Origin: Acanthamoeba sp. SK_2022b
Lineage: Eukaryota; Discosea; Longamoebia; Acanthamoebidae
Assembly: GCA_027943245.1 (NCBI GenBank)
Contig: JANDJZ010000536.1
Coordinates: forward strand, 1-28,855
DNA length: 28,855 nucleotides
Direction: 5' to 3'
The position numbers and the translations under genes are program-made. Below the pieces are notes generated by a model. It did no database searches, was not told the DNA's origin, and saw only the letters and a list, made by a program, of their open reading frames with translations. Every line of letters begins with the position of its first letter. Position 1 is the stretch's first letter. This document shows positions 1 to 10,492 of the stretch, piece by piece.

Positions 1-43
<43 letters not shown>
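1..43. repeat. (TG)n microsatellite at the left window edge
   Basis: About 21 uninterrupted TG units, lying in the intron before the first visible exon. A similar tract closes the window on the right. Confidence 0.97.
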
Positions 44-44
<1 letters not shown>

Positions 45-90
45 GATGTCTAATGGTCGTGTGTAAATGATGATGATGATGATGATGCAG

Positions 91-730
91 TACCAGATGC
101 CCACGCACTACAAGTCGCCGCACTACGCCTCGACGGGGGCCAGCTACCCGGTCTCCCCGCCGGACTCGTCCTCGCTGGGCGCGTCGGGCTACCCGGAGGA
201 CGACTACAGCAAGTACGGCATGCAGAGCCAGTCCTTCTACGAGGCCCCGGCCGCCCACGTCAGCCCGACCATGGGCATGAAGAACCCGTCCCTCTCGAGC
301 TCCAGCTCCAAGAGCCAGCAGCAGGCCTCGCAGATGGGCGCCTACGCGCAGCAGGGCTCGGACCTCTCCGTGGGCGCCTCGACCTACAAGAGCCTCGGCA
401 TCACCGACTACTCGGCCCAGGACATGTCCAGGGGCTCCCCCGCCTCCTCCTTCTACTCGCCCCAGTTCGGCCAGCAGGGTACTCCTCTCCTCTCCTCTAC
501 TCCTCTCCTCTCCTCTCTTGTCTTGTTGGTTGGTTGGTTGGCTCACTCTCTTCGTCGTCTCCTCCTACTGCTGCTGTTGTGTTGTGGTGTCTTGTCGCGG
601 AGCAGGTCAGTACCAGCAGCAGTACGGCTTCATGCACCACGGCGCTCACCACTACCAGCCCCAGCAGCCCCCGCACCAGTCCCAGTCGGGCCAGTCGTCG
701 GGCGCTGGCCAGAACCCCCAGTACTCCTAA
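91..730 (+). CDS. 3' end of a gene for a Gln/Ser/Tyr-rich low-complexity protein (5' partial)
   Basis: Two exons are visible, 91-478 and 606-730, ending at TAA 728-730. The first exon follows an intron that ends in an ATG-repeat and CAG at 88-90 and holds the (GT)n tract at the window start. The intron 479-605 (GTACTC...GCAG) joins in phase 1, giving a 170-residue C-terminal piece. The piece is rich in Q, S, Y, P and G, with runs such as SSSSSKSQQQ and QYQQQYGF, and has no Cys, no membrane segment and no domain I recognise. It looks like a disordered, prion-like tail of the kind common in RNA-binding and transcription-related proteins. That is inference from composition only. Reading the first exon straight on to 1392 ignores the clear splice signals and continues into non-coding sequence. 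Confidence 0.75.
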
Positions 731-2170
731 ATCGCGCCCTCCTCCTCCGCCGCCGCCGCCGCTGCTTTCACCTCTCCCAGCACTTCCCCCCCCCTCTACC
801 TCACGCCGATCTCCGCCCCAAGCCACACAGCCCTCTCCCCTCCACCTCTACTACGACCACCACCTCTACTACTGCCGCCTCACTCTGGCTCTCGCGTTCG
901 AAGGCCGCGTCCAGCGCTGCCTCTCTCTCCCCAATTATTTTCTCTTTTTATAATTCTCTTTTTGCTTTCTTCGTCGGCCCCGACGCCCGCCCTCCGCTCT
1001 TCAACTCCAGGCCGCGACTTCTCTCCCTCTCCCCCTCTCTCTCGCTGTCTCGGCGCCCTCTTCATCTTCCTCTTCATCTCCCGGCGTCTTCTCCCTCTGC
1101 CGCCTGCGCTCAACAGGGGTGTCCTACACCTCTACGCAGCGGGGCGTCTGGCCGGCCGAGGAGGACGCCGACGGGAGCCGAGGATTCGTCGTCGCGGCCA
1201 CGTGGTTGCGGAGTGGCGGCGTCGGGCCCAGGAGAAGATTTTCTTACGCGCAGGGACAACGAGCCCCCAAACGATCGCACCTCTGAACGGAGCAGCTCGA
1301 GTGGAGAGGATGATCTCTCCCCCTCCCTCTCCCTCTACCACCACCTCTCACACCTCTACAAGACACGTGTCACTTTCCCTTTCTGTGTGTAGGTGTCGAT
1401 TCGGCACACGCCATAAATGGATTACACGTGTAATGCCCCCCCCCCTTTTTGCACGCGCCTCGCGTGAGGGGCGGTTTCATGACCACAAACGCAGTCGGCC
1501 GCAACACAACGCATGTCCGTCTGAAGGTCTATCCACGGCCTGTCGCTCGACGCTCACGCCTTTGTCAACGGGGTCCAACATCGATCTGCATCTCTGCCAA
1601 TGTTGGTGATCCCCCCCCCCCCTCTTGTTGTCCGCTTACCATGCGCGGCCTTTCTCATAGGGAGTGCGCCGGGGCAGCCGCGCTCTGGGCTGTGCCCTGA
1701 CGACCAAGGCAGATCCCGTGGGGAAAGTCGGCCGCATCCCGAGCAGGCCCGGCCGACCCCACGGGCAGACGAGGCGTGAGAGATCGGGCGGAGTCTGGAT
1801 TTGAATTCTCTGATCCCCATTCTCCCCTGTCTCGGCCAATGGCGCGCCACAGTGCGTGGATAGCGCCCACCAGCTCCTTCTTTGGGTCGTTTTTGATGGT
1901 GAACGGTCTTTGATCGAGGTGAGGGCCCGCTCCACCCTTTTTCCTATCTCCTTGTCCTTTTCTGGTCGAGCTGTTACGTGACGATCCCAGCCACCCCCCC
2001 CCCTCTTCGTGAACCTCTGTCGCCCCCCACTTTCCATTCACTCGTTTCACCGCCGACCAGACCACACCAACCTCAAGGCCACCACCTCAAGAGACCCAAG
2101 GGTCCACCACCACCTTCACAAACAACAACTACTACTACGACTCTACACACACATGAACTCTCGCACGCAC
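731..2170. other. Intergenic stretch without a supported gene
   Basis: This stretch is CT-rich and low in complexity to about 1400, with C-homopolymers near 1436, 1610 and 1988. The long open frames here are GC/CT-bias frames with repetitive Ser/Leu/Pro or Arg/Gly composition. It probably holds the 3' UTR of the first gene and the promoter and 5' UTR of the small gene at 2171. The one clear structure is the inverted repeat at 1715-1765. Confidence 0.6.
1715..1765. repeat. Long GC-rich inverted repeat / hairpin
   Basis: The arms are CCCGTGGGG (1715-1723) plus TCGGCCG (1728-1734), and CGGCCGA (1750-1756) plus CCCCACGGG (1757-1765). They pair perfectly over 16 bp with one 4-nt bulge (AAAG) and a 15-nt loop. 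It lies in non-coding sequence between two genes. It could be an RNA hairpin, a cruciform or a chance GC-rich palindrome. I see no tRNA or snRNA signature around it. Confidence 0.6.
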
Positions 2171-2569
2171 ATGAAACGAGGGGCGAGCGACTACTCCTCC
2201 CGGCCGTCATGGATGGCGCCCAAGAGAGCACCCGGCGTGACCGAGAAGCTCATGATCAAGCAGGCCGTCCTCATCGGCGAGCTCCACAAGATGGACTGCT
2301 GCATCACCCCGACTTCCTCACCATCTTCCTCTACAACCTATCTCAGCTCGGCCCCACTACCCAACTCCAGCAGCAAGGCCGCGTGCCAGGACAGGCAGCG
2401 CAAGCACTACAGCGACTCCTTCAAGCTGCCGCGCGAGGGCACAACGCAAGACGAGGAGAAGAAGAAGCTCAACACCAGGCGACGATCAAGCAACGTCTTC
2501 AAGCGACTACTGGCGCGAACCGAGCGACGAAAGAGTTCAAACGACAAGAAGGCCACAAGAGCTGAGTAG
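2171..2569 (+). CDS. Small basic protein of unknown function, family member 1
   Basis: A single-exon frame of 132 residues ending at 2569. I placed the start at ATG 2171 because the resulting N-terminus (MKRG...) lines up with that of the paralogue at 10493-10999 (MIKKG...). ATG 2153 and 2213 are alternatives. The family hallmark is MAPKRAPGVTEK followed by a short predicted helix (IKQAVLIGELHKMD), then a Ser/Thr/Pro-rich middle with YLSSAPLP and a Lys/Arg-rich end. The helix block is shared with the paralogue and nearly all DNA differences there are third-position, which argues for real coding under selection. No known domain is recognised. The many basic residues suggest nucleic-acid binding or nuclear location, but that is only inference. 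Confidence 0.65.
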   Translation: MKRGASDYSSRPSWMAPKRAPGVTEKLMIKQAVLIGELHKMDCCITPTSSPSSSTTYLSSAPLPNSSSKAACQDRQRKHYSDSFKLPREGTTQDEEKKKLNTRRRSSNVFKRLLARTERRKSSNDKKATRAE

Positions 2570-3265
2570 CCCTTGGGCATCTGTTGAGCATATGTAGAAT
2601 TAAAGATGATGCATGTACAGACAAACATACACGAAGATCCAGTTATGCAACACAGCGCGTAGCTAGATAGCTATCCTTACGCCATCCTTTGCTACTCGTC
2701 GTCTACCCGCGATGGGCCTTCATGAAGCTTCTCTGCCGCCGAAGGCTGCGCGACTTTCCGACGGCACTTGCCAGCGCTTGTCTCAGTGGAACGCTGAACC
2801 TGGACACTTGAACGCTTTGACCTTTCGTGGCCACGTTAACAGCGATAGATTGTCGCACGCGTACCCGTTTCTGCCGAGCCCACAGCGAAACCATTCCAAA
2901 GCGCCATGCCACTCCCAAGACGCGCAAGTCAGAGGCCCCGCAGTTCTTCCGCGGCTGTCCAATCCCCTGAGAGTTCACCGGTTGTGCAACCGCTAACTTT
3001 CCACCAACGCGGGAGTGCGCCGGCGGGCAAACCTCCACCAACCGCAGGTGGGGCGGACGCACCGTCGGTGGTCATTCCCCGTTGTTTGACGAGTGTGAGA
3101 GCGGGGGAGAGACACCAGAGGCTTAGAAAAGGACCAGGAGGCGGGAAAGAATGCTTTATCGTTCCGTTGCTGCTCTTCTCAAAGCGGGGGCTCCTATGTG
3201 TTACACGAGAGATGACTGTGTCCGGCCTCTCCCTCCTTGCGCGCAAATTGCGTTGGGTTTGACCG
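2570..3265. other. Intergenic spacer between convergent genes
   Basis: This lies between the small gene (+) and the 3' end of the coiled-coil gene (-). It should contain both 3' UTRs. Open frames of 94-119 codons occur on both strands but overlap each other, show no domain and have no splice partners. I see no gene here. Confidence 0.55.
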
Positions 3266-5663
3266 TCAGTGGGCCTCGCGCGACTCCTTGGCGACGAAGG
3301 CTGTCGGCACCTCCTCGCTGCTCTTGCTGCGGAGGTGTTTGAAGATCTTGACCTCGCGCCCTCTGCTCTTGCTCCAGGTCCCGCCCTTCACCAGCTCCTG
3401 AAGCGAGGTCAGCTCGTCGCCCGAGGCCCGCCCCACCGTCGCGCTGCCGCTCAGGCCCGTCGACAGGAGCTCCGCGGACCGCTCGCCGCTGCCGTCGAGC
3501 GGCGCCGGGCCCTTGGCGCTACGCGACCGTTCGCGCTCGGCCCTGTCGCCCTTCTCCTTACTTACAAACTTGATGGCCGACCCCTTCCGCTTCTTGTCGC
3601 TCTTGCCCTTCTCCTTCTTCTCCTTCTTCTCCTTGCGTCGCTCGCGCAGCTCGTCCTCGCGTCGGAGCTCCTTGTCGCGTCGCTCGCGCAGCTCGTCCTC
3701 GCGCCGGAGCTCGCGCTCGCGCTCCTCCTTCATCTTGCGCTTCTCCTCGACCTTCTCCCTGATCATCTCCTTGAGCACGTTCTCGCGCTGCTGCACCCGG
3801 TCGGCTCGCTCGCGCTCGCGCCTGACCTCCTCGCGCAGCTCGCGCTCGCGCGCGCTCGCCTTCTCCTCGCGTCGCTTGAGGTCCTCGACCGCGCGGCGGA
3901 GGACGGCCATCTCCTTGTCCCGCTTCACCAGCGCCTTGCGCAGGGCGTCGGCGTCCATCTTGTCGTAGCGTCGCGAGGCGTCGCGCTCCCGCTCGCGGAT
4001 CTCCTGCTCGACGTCGGCCGGCACCTCGACCTTGCCGTCCTTGACCGTGTCCCGCATCCACCGCTGGAAGAACACGAGCTGCGAGTCGCTCAGCGAAATC
4101 CGTCGCATCTGCTCCTTCCGAGCGCGACCGGGCGACAGCGACGTCGCGCCGCCGCTGGTGCTGATGCTGATGCTGACGTCAGCATTGGCCCGCATGGCGC
4201 TACGCGGGGGCGACGCGAGCGACGGGCCGGCCGCGGGCGGCAGTAGCTTGACCGTGCGCTCCGGCGTCTGTGGGGAGAGGGCGATCTTGGGTATGGTCGG
4301 GCTGTTGGTCTTGGGCGTAGTCGCGGTCGATGAGGGGGTGGCGGCGGCGGCCGCTACATGTGTCGACAATAATTCCTTGGTGGGGAGCGGCGGAATTCGT
4401 GTCGACGATGTAGAGTCGCGGTGGCCTCGCGGGCGCGCGTCCTCGCCCTCGGTCTCCTCGCCCTCGCTCATCTCGGCGAGCTCGACCACCTCGTCGCCGC
4501 CACCGCTGCCGCGGGCCGCCCGCTCGTACGCGCTGCCGTCGTCGTCACTCCACGACCGCCTGCCGTCGCCGCCTTTCTGTCGCCCGGCGCCACAGCGGCT
4601 CCCGCCGCTGCTGCTGACGTCGCCTCCGCTGCCACTGCCGCTGCCGCTGCGCCCTCGTGTCGAGTGGTCGCTGCTGCTTCCGAGTTTGCTGGCGGATGGC
4701 GATGCGCCGGTGGTGTTGAGGGTCAGCATCTTCTTCTGTTTGAAGATGAGGAAGCCGGCAGGCGAGTTGCGCGGCGAGTTGCGCGGCGACGACGTGCGAC
4801 GCGGGCTGGCGTAGGGCAGGGCTCGCGCGCGTTCGGCCTCGAGAAAGGTCTGCCAATCGCGCATGTCCAAATTCTCCTTCTTGCCGAAAATCATCGATGG
4901 CGGTCTGCGCATTCCACGCATACTTAGCCATGAGCTTGTTGCATGACAACAACGCCACACGGCACACACACACACACACACACACGAACCTGGGCTCGCG
5001 GATCTTCTTCTTCTTGGCGATGGAGGCCGAGGTGCGGGGAGATCTTCCGCCGCCCTCGCTGCCCTCGCTGTCGTTGCCCTCGCTCCCGATTTCGGGCACC
5101 TCCATGAGGTCCTCGTCGTCGTCGTCGATGATGACCGACGAGTCGGCCGTGTACTCGTCGGTGGCCGAATCGTCGTCGAACGACGACCCGCGACGGCCTC
5201 GGTCATCGTAGCGGTAGTTGTCGATGTCGTCGGCCGCGTCGACACGTACCGCCTCGAAGGAACAGTCCCCCCTCGGCGTGGTCATTGTTGCTTCCTTCTT
5301 TGGCTGTTGTTGCTGGTCAGACGTCGTGTCGTTGTTGTTAGGGGTGGCGTTGGAAGTTAAGGAGGCGGTGTCGGGAACGGAGATTAAGGTGGCGGTAGAG
5401 GTGGCATGGATGTCGACAAGAGCTGGAGGGGCGGGTAGAGTGGTGACGCCCGAGGTGGAAGTTGATGGCGACGATGACGACGAAAATGATGATGACGCAC
5501 CATCGCCGGGCGGAGGGTAGGCGTCGCGCACGGGATCTCGGTTCCACTGTTCCATCACCACCTGGAGGGACCTGTTCTTTTGCATCTGCATCCTGCGTTT
5601 GTCCTCGATCTCCTTTTGCACCTGTACAACGACATATATGGAAAACGAACGTTCAACAAACCA

Positions 5664-5695
<32 letters not shown>

Positions 5696-6413
5696 TGTGT
5701 CGCGCAAACACTCGCGTATACACGGACTCGCGCACATAACCGTTTGGTGGGAGGATCACCTTGCCGGCGTCCCATTCCTCGAGGAGCTGAGCGATTTCGT
5801 CGGTGTCTTCCTCGCCCAGCTGCTTTGTGAGCACCATCAAGGCCCTGGCGTATGGCCGAGTGTCACAAGGGGGACGGTGGCCGACGTGGATCGCCGCAAA
5901 GCGCACGCGAGGAGTAGCGGACGTACTTGAGCTGCTGGGCTTCTTCTTGGCCGACGTGCTTGGTTTGCTTCCACCCCAGGTCGTCCACCTTGATCTCTAT
6001 AGACTTGCCCTGTCGCGTGTAATACAGGGAAGGAGAAAAAAAAATGTAAATTAAAAAAATAAAAATAAAAAGTAAAACATAATCCAAGCCAAAAGAGACA
6101 GAAAGGAAGCGCAGCCTGTTGATGCCAGAGTTGCACAGCGCACCTTCTTCTTGTCATCCTCCTCAAAAACGCCTGTTGTCACCAAAGAGGAAGGTCAGCA
6201 GGAACAGGGAAAGGAGTCGGGTCGGAGGTAAAGAGGCAGATTTAAAGGAGAAGAGTTGCGAAGGATACCTTTAATGGGGTTCCTCTTTCGGAGGGAGGAG
6301 AAGCCGTAGCCGATCGACAACCGCTTCTTGATGCTTCCCGACCGCTCCTTCTTCTTGGGATCCTTGTCAGGTGACTTGTCCTCTCCTCCCCCGCCTCCGC
6401 TCGATCTTATCAT
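3266..6413 (-). CDS. Long Ser/acid-rich protein with a highly charged coiled coil; function unknown
   Basis: Six coding exons on the minus strand: 6413-6269, 6172-6144, 6009-5927, 5844-~5736, 5621-4990 and 4904-3266, about 878 residues. The end of exon 4 is uncertain by a few bases because the donor is weak; the other junctions join in phase. The first ATG is at 6413. Layout: a basic N-terminus (SIKKRLSIGYG), a compact region of about 70 residues with GWKQTKHVG and LLEEWDAGKVILPP that looks folded, a Ser/Thr/Asp-rich disordered region to about 330, then a Ser/Gly stretch. A charged coiled coil follows at about 630-775, rich in R, E and K, including a 14-residue tandem duplication (ELRREDELRERR). 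A Lys-rich patch and a short C-terminus end the protein. I do not recognise the family; a cytoskeletal or scaffold role is a guess from the coiled coil. A perfect GTAAGTAAG donor at 3565-3557 lies inside the last exon but the frame stays open through it. Confidence 0.7.
3635..3718. repeat. Two tandem copies of a 42-bp unit inside the coding exon
   Basis: The units 3635-3676 and 3677-3718 match except for a few bases at the end. They encode a doubled 14-residue coiled-coil segment. In-frame expansion of this kind is typical of charged helical repeats. Confidence 0.8.
4963..4985. repeat. (CA)n microsatellite in an intron
   Basis: This lies immediately downstream of the donor of intron 5 (4989-4905) of the coiled-coil gene. 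Read on the coding strand it is a (TG)n tract just after the GT. Confidence 0.95.
5663..5691. repeat. (AAT)n microsatellite in an intron
   Basis: About nine AAT units in the intron between exons 4 and 5 of the coiled-coil gene. Its length keeps the frame open across the intron, but a T-rich tract and CAG acceptor at 5624-5622 support removal. Confidence 0.9.
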
Positions 6414-7189
6414 CTCCTTCCCAAATCTGAGCAGCAATGGTCGCTAATGACCCCTTTTCGTCTCCGCGACGCAACTCTTGTTCTTGGTTCCTCTCCGGCC
6501 TTCAGAATCCCAATCTTGCTCGATTGCTTGCAAATTCTCGTATTCCTCAGATTTTTGAATTCAAATTTGTCAGAACATGGCGCGTTACCTCCTATGTGCA
6601 GAGACAAAAGATTAATGGCAGGCGCTGGGCCAGTGGTTCCACTTCTTCGTTCTTTGGGGCTTTCGTTCTCTGCTCAACCCAGACAATTTAGGTCCTTATG
6701 AGGAAATCCTGGAGAAATCCTGATTTGCTGTTCAATTTTGGCCAATCACCTGCTACTGTACCGCTTCCCTTTCTGCGCGTTATGCCCCGCCGCGAATGAA
6801 CCACAGCACTCAAAAGTGTGGGCGTCAACGTCCTGTATACGCCGCTTACATACACACAAGAACGAGACCCACTCATGCTTTCCTTCATGGAGGGATCAGT
6901 CACCTTCTTGCCCCACTCATTCACCTTCACTAGGGTGTCGCAACCCGAAACCACTGGATGATTAGTTTGATTTTTCATTGGTCATGCCTATCATTCCTCC
7001 GCACTTCCCTCGATTTTTAGTCGATGTGGTATTTATGGAATGTGCGGTTCGAACAAAACGCGGAACAAAAACGTGGCTGCAACCAGGACGGTGAGCGGAG
7101 GAGAAGAACGACCAAAGATGGGGAGAGCGGGAGGAGAACAACCGAAGATGGATAGATCGATCTGGAGAAGCATAGGGGAGGGAGGAAAG

Positions 7190-9979
7190 TCAGGGGCGCG
7201 AGGCGGTGAGGCTCACAGAAGGGCGAACGTCGATCTCCTCGATTCCAACCGCTGTCGATTGAAGCAATGGCGACGACGCTCTCGTGTCCAAGATGCTAGG
7301 TGCATCGTCCGGCTGTTGCACGGCGGGGTTGGCGGCAGCGAAGTCTCGTATGGTGGCGATGAGGGCTGCCCGCGTCTGGTCGCCGATCTTGTTGATTCGC
7401 TTTTGCTTCTTCAAATCGCGGAGGAAATTGATCATGTCCTTGTTGACAAGAGGTGCCTCCACCCGTGCGCCATGCATGCACATGATGTTGATGATCTCCT
7501 GATCGATGTTCTCCTTCGTCGCGTGCTCCCGCGCTTTCTCCACCTCGCTCTGCTTGCCTCGCAGGAAGTGTAGCAGCCGGCGGTGCTGCATCTTGGCGCG
7601 TGTTGGTGTGCGGGCCACAAGTGCGCGCACCTCCTGCTTTACCTGCCCACAGAGGAGGACGTTATTTATGTACATGAGCTGTGCGCTGAGTTGGTGGGCC
7701 CTGTGTGAGGGGCGATGGAAGGGAGGAATGCACTCACATTGAACCGTTGTGCGTAGACATCCAGGTAAGGCAAGATGTCCGTTGCTTCTTGGCCAGCAAT
7801 ACAGGCGGTGAGGAGGAGGGCTCCCAGACCAGGCCCACGGTACTTGAACAGACGATCGACCTCCGAGAAGACCCTCTCCACACTCCGAGTCGTGGTGTGT
7901 ATGTGGATGGGGTGATACGAGGGTGTGACGGCGTACTCACCCCCCGGCAGGTACTTGTGGTCGTGTTTCTCCAGAGTGTCGATGATGGCGGAGAGGTAGA
8001 GCCTCTCATAGGTGTCCCACCGTTCACGCAGTGCTGGGCAGGTCGGTGGTGGAGGACCAGGAAGCGAGGCTGAAGGGTACAGTTGGGGAAAGGTGGGTGT
8101 GCGTGCTTGTGTGTGTGGTGTGAGATGCTGTGTGGGAGGCTGCGACGAGGTTGACGACGAAGGAGCGGGTGCTAATGCGCGTGAGAGTGCGTGAGCAGAG
8201 AAGGGGGGGAGAGTTGACTCAATGGCGGGTATCTTGCTCTGCAGCTCAGCAAACGGCAGTGTGTGCCTCTGGAGGCCATGGTCGTGGAGGAAGAACGCCC
8301 GCCGTACTGCATCGTCTGCCAGCAGAGTAGTGATCTCGGTATGTAGGCAGCCGACGTGTTGAATGTATCCACCCACCGTCGTGAGTGCAGGGAGCTTCCT
8401 CATGAAAGGACCGAGAATGACCTGCAGGTGAGAGTATGGTTATGTATGTTGTTGTGCCGACCCGGACGTTCACCTCACATACCTCCATCCCGATGGCGCT
8501 TATTTGAATCAAGTGGTAGATGTCGGGGTCCATTAGTGCAGCGAAGTCAGTTTGTTCCTTCTCCGTTGCCACGGGATCTAGCCCACCGTACCATAATGTC
8601 AGGTACTGATGCCTGCCATCCATGTAACAATGATAAGCATGTGTAGTGTGATGCAAGTAGAAATCGTACCATTGGTAGACCCATCGAGCCATTTGGTCAG
8701 TACTGACAAACCGTGTTCGTGTAACGCGTGCTGGTGCGACAGGTGTGCCGCCCAGGATTCGGACAAACGCTGGCCAGTACTCCCTCCACTGGCCTTCGGT
8801 GAACCACTTGGCAATGCGTTTCATTGTCCATGTTCCTCGGTGCAAGTATGCTGAGACGTCAGGAGGCGATTGGATGCTCTGCAGGTTCCACTCCTTTGCC
8901 TGCTTCGCCACTCGTCGTTCCCATTCTTTCATGCAGAGGTTGATTACATGGTCGCTGCAGCCTTTCTCGATGAGCGGGCGAAATGTCTTGCCATGAGCCT
9001 CAGCGTTCTCTCTCCGTCGTCGATCCAGCTCCATTCGAATGCCTTTCTTGGCGCCGCGATTGTCTGATGAGTTGTCAAAGGCAATTGCCTTAATCTGGTA
9101 CAACTCTTTCACTCGTCGCTCTGCTCTCTTCTGTCGTTGTTGGAGATCGCTCCACATCTCTTCGATCTGCCTGACCTGTTCTTGTGCTGTCTTCCCTTCC
9201 GTCAGATCAATCACTCCAACAGTAGCTGTCCACTCAAGGCCTTCTTCGTGCTTGTCGCCATGTGCCGAGGGCATCCTTCCTCCAACTCGCATAGCCAGTA
9301 GTGACCGTGACTGGCCTTTTGTCGTTCCATCTAGAGCGATGAGTAGATTCTGTATGTGTGTGAGTTTTTTCAATGTGCGTGCGTGCATGTGCATGTATTC
9401 ATGTGACTTTAGTACCTTGCTGACTGCCACCTTCCGTGCTATGTCGTGCTTCCAGCAGTCTAGGAATTCTAGGTCAAAGCGAACAACTGAGTCCTTGCTT
9501 GGCACAGCTTCAGTGATGTTGGCACCTGTCAGTGCTTGGTACACGTCTGCGATCACAGGCCCGACATTCCTCAAGCTGACTCTCCTCTTAGTGCAGAGCT
9601 TGACGCTCAGTGCCCGAAACACATCTGTGTATGCCCCTTTCCTGTCTTTCCATGGTGGGCGTTGTGCTCGTGGTTGGGCTGGGCGTGGCATTAACGCTGG
9701 TGGGATGCTGTCTGGCACTGTTGTGCAGGCAAGTGGCCTGCTCGCACAATAAATAAGTATGTGAAAAATTAATGTCGTGCAGCTGCACCCATACCGTTCT
9801 GGAAGTTCCCCAAGGGCACAAAGGCGTAGACTGACTTCTTTCGCCACCAGCTTAGGTGTGCGGTGGAATATTGCAGCAGACCACGGATCAAATGGTAGTG
9901 CTTTTTTTGCATACCACTGATGGCACAATGCCTTGTGGTGAGCTTGCTGGGTTGCTTTGGTCTGCAACAACCTTCCCAT
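7190..9979 (-). CDS. hAT-like transposase / transposase-derived protein, with introns
   Basis: Coding exons 9979-9795, 9737-9416, 9349-8483, 8421-7738 and 7642-7190 give about 836 residues. The two introns at 9794-9738 and 9415-9350 would also read open if retained, so their use is inferred from good splice sites. The protein shows an RNase H-like layout: LIALDGTT (Asp about 176), GKTAQEQV, AFDNSSDNRG (Asp about 261 and 265) and a CSDH (CxxH) motif near residue 300, a feature of hAT transposases. Near residue 638 SVERVFSE resembles the hAT C-terminal dimerisation motif. I could not place the catalytic Glu, nor an N-terminal BED finger. The frame has no internal stop, so it is either a recent element or a domesticated gene. 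A Ser/Thr/Pro-rich segment near residue 560 is inserted before the C-terminal part. Confidence 0.65.
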
Positions 9980-10174
9980 CTTGCTGGAAATATAAATTTT
10001 GTAAATAATCAACCTTATTTCATAAATCGATTTATCATTATCACCGATTTTTGAACTAAATCCCTGAGAAATCACAAGTTGATTGCCTTTGAAAGGTCTT
10101 TCGGGAGATTTTTTGATATTCTATCATCTCCGCGTGTTTTCCCTCAAGTTGTCCAATAAGCTAGCGATTATCAT

Positions 10175-10257
10175 CGCATTCCTGAAATAGTCTGAAAGCA
10201 CCAATCAGATTTCAAAGCAAAGAGACCGCATTCCTGAAATAGTCTGAAAGGACCAAT
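10175..10257. repeat. Two 31-bp direct repeats spaced 52 bp apart
   Basis: Copies at 10175-10205 and 10227-10257 differ at one base; both begin CGCATTCCTGAAATAGTCTG. They sit about 50-130 bp inside the proposed right end of the hAT-like element, the usual place for subterminal transposase-binding repeats, and upstream of the transposase start. They are not explained by any coding region. Confidence 0.9.
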
Positions 10258-10492
10258 GATAAAATTACAAACAAATCGAAATTTCCTTACGGGGTAAGTA
10301 AAACCACTGCAGAACTGGTTGCGCCGCCCTAACCTTCACCCCTATCCTGTACTTGGCGTTTTTCTAGTTGTCTTTCAGTCACATGGGAACCAGCGAATAG
10401 GGAGGGTCGGAAATATAAGAAGGGCCGCCATCTTAACACATGACGCCCAGGCATGATTGGTAGGTGTCAGATTTTTAAATAGAAGTTTAGTG

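Larger units (their letters stand above)
6631..10309 (-). mobile_element. Probable hAT-family DNA transposon containing the transposase-like gene
   Basis: The left end reads CAGTGGTTCCACTT (6631-6644). The right end, read on the minus strand from 10309, is CAGTGGTTTTACTT (10309-10296). They match at 12 of 14 positions, both differences are C/T, and the start resembles the CAGTGGTT ends of several hAT elements. The interval of about 3.7 kb holds one gene, the hAT-like protein at 7190-9979, and a 52-bp-spaced direct repeat near the right end. The flanking 8 bp (CGCTGGGC and CAGAACTG) do not match, so a target-site duplication is missing or decayed, and the ends are not proven. Confidence 0.45.

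Noticed and set aside
67..1392. Long plus-strand open frame of 441 codons
   Set aside because: It reads through a clear GT-AG intron at 479-605. After that point it is Leu/Ser/Pro low-complexity sequence, whereas the spliced frame gives a coherent Q/S/Y-rich tail ending at 730.
1780..1830. Possible tRNA T-loop (TTCAAAT) on the minus strand
   Set aside because: The flanking five bases do not pair, and no D-arm, anticodon arm or acceptor stem can be folded around it.
2703..3262. Overlapping open frames on both strands downstream of the small basic gene
   Set aside because: They overlap each other in several frames, show no domain and have no plausible exon partners.
3269..4246. 325-codon plus-strand open frame rich in Leu/Ala
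   Set aside because: It is the antisense of the charged coiled-coil exon; Arg/Glu codons read backwards give Leu/Ala/Ser runs. No domain and no splice partners.
5550..5736. Retention of the AAT-repeat intron in the coiled-coil gene
   Set aside because: It would insert a run of nine Ile and a hydrophobic segment into a disordered acidic protein, and a T-rich tract with CAG acceptor is present. The donor remains uncertain.
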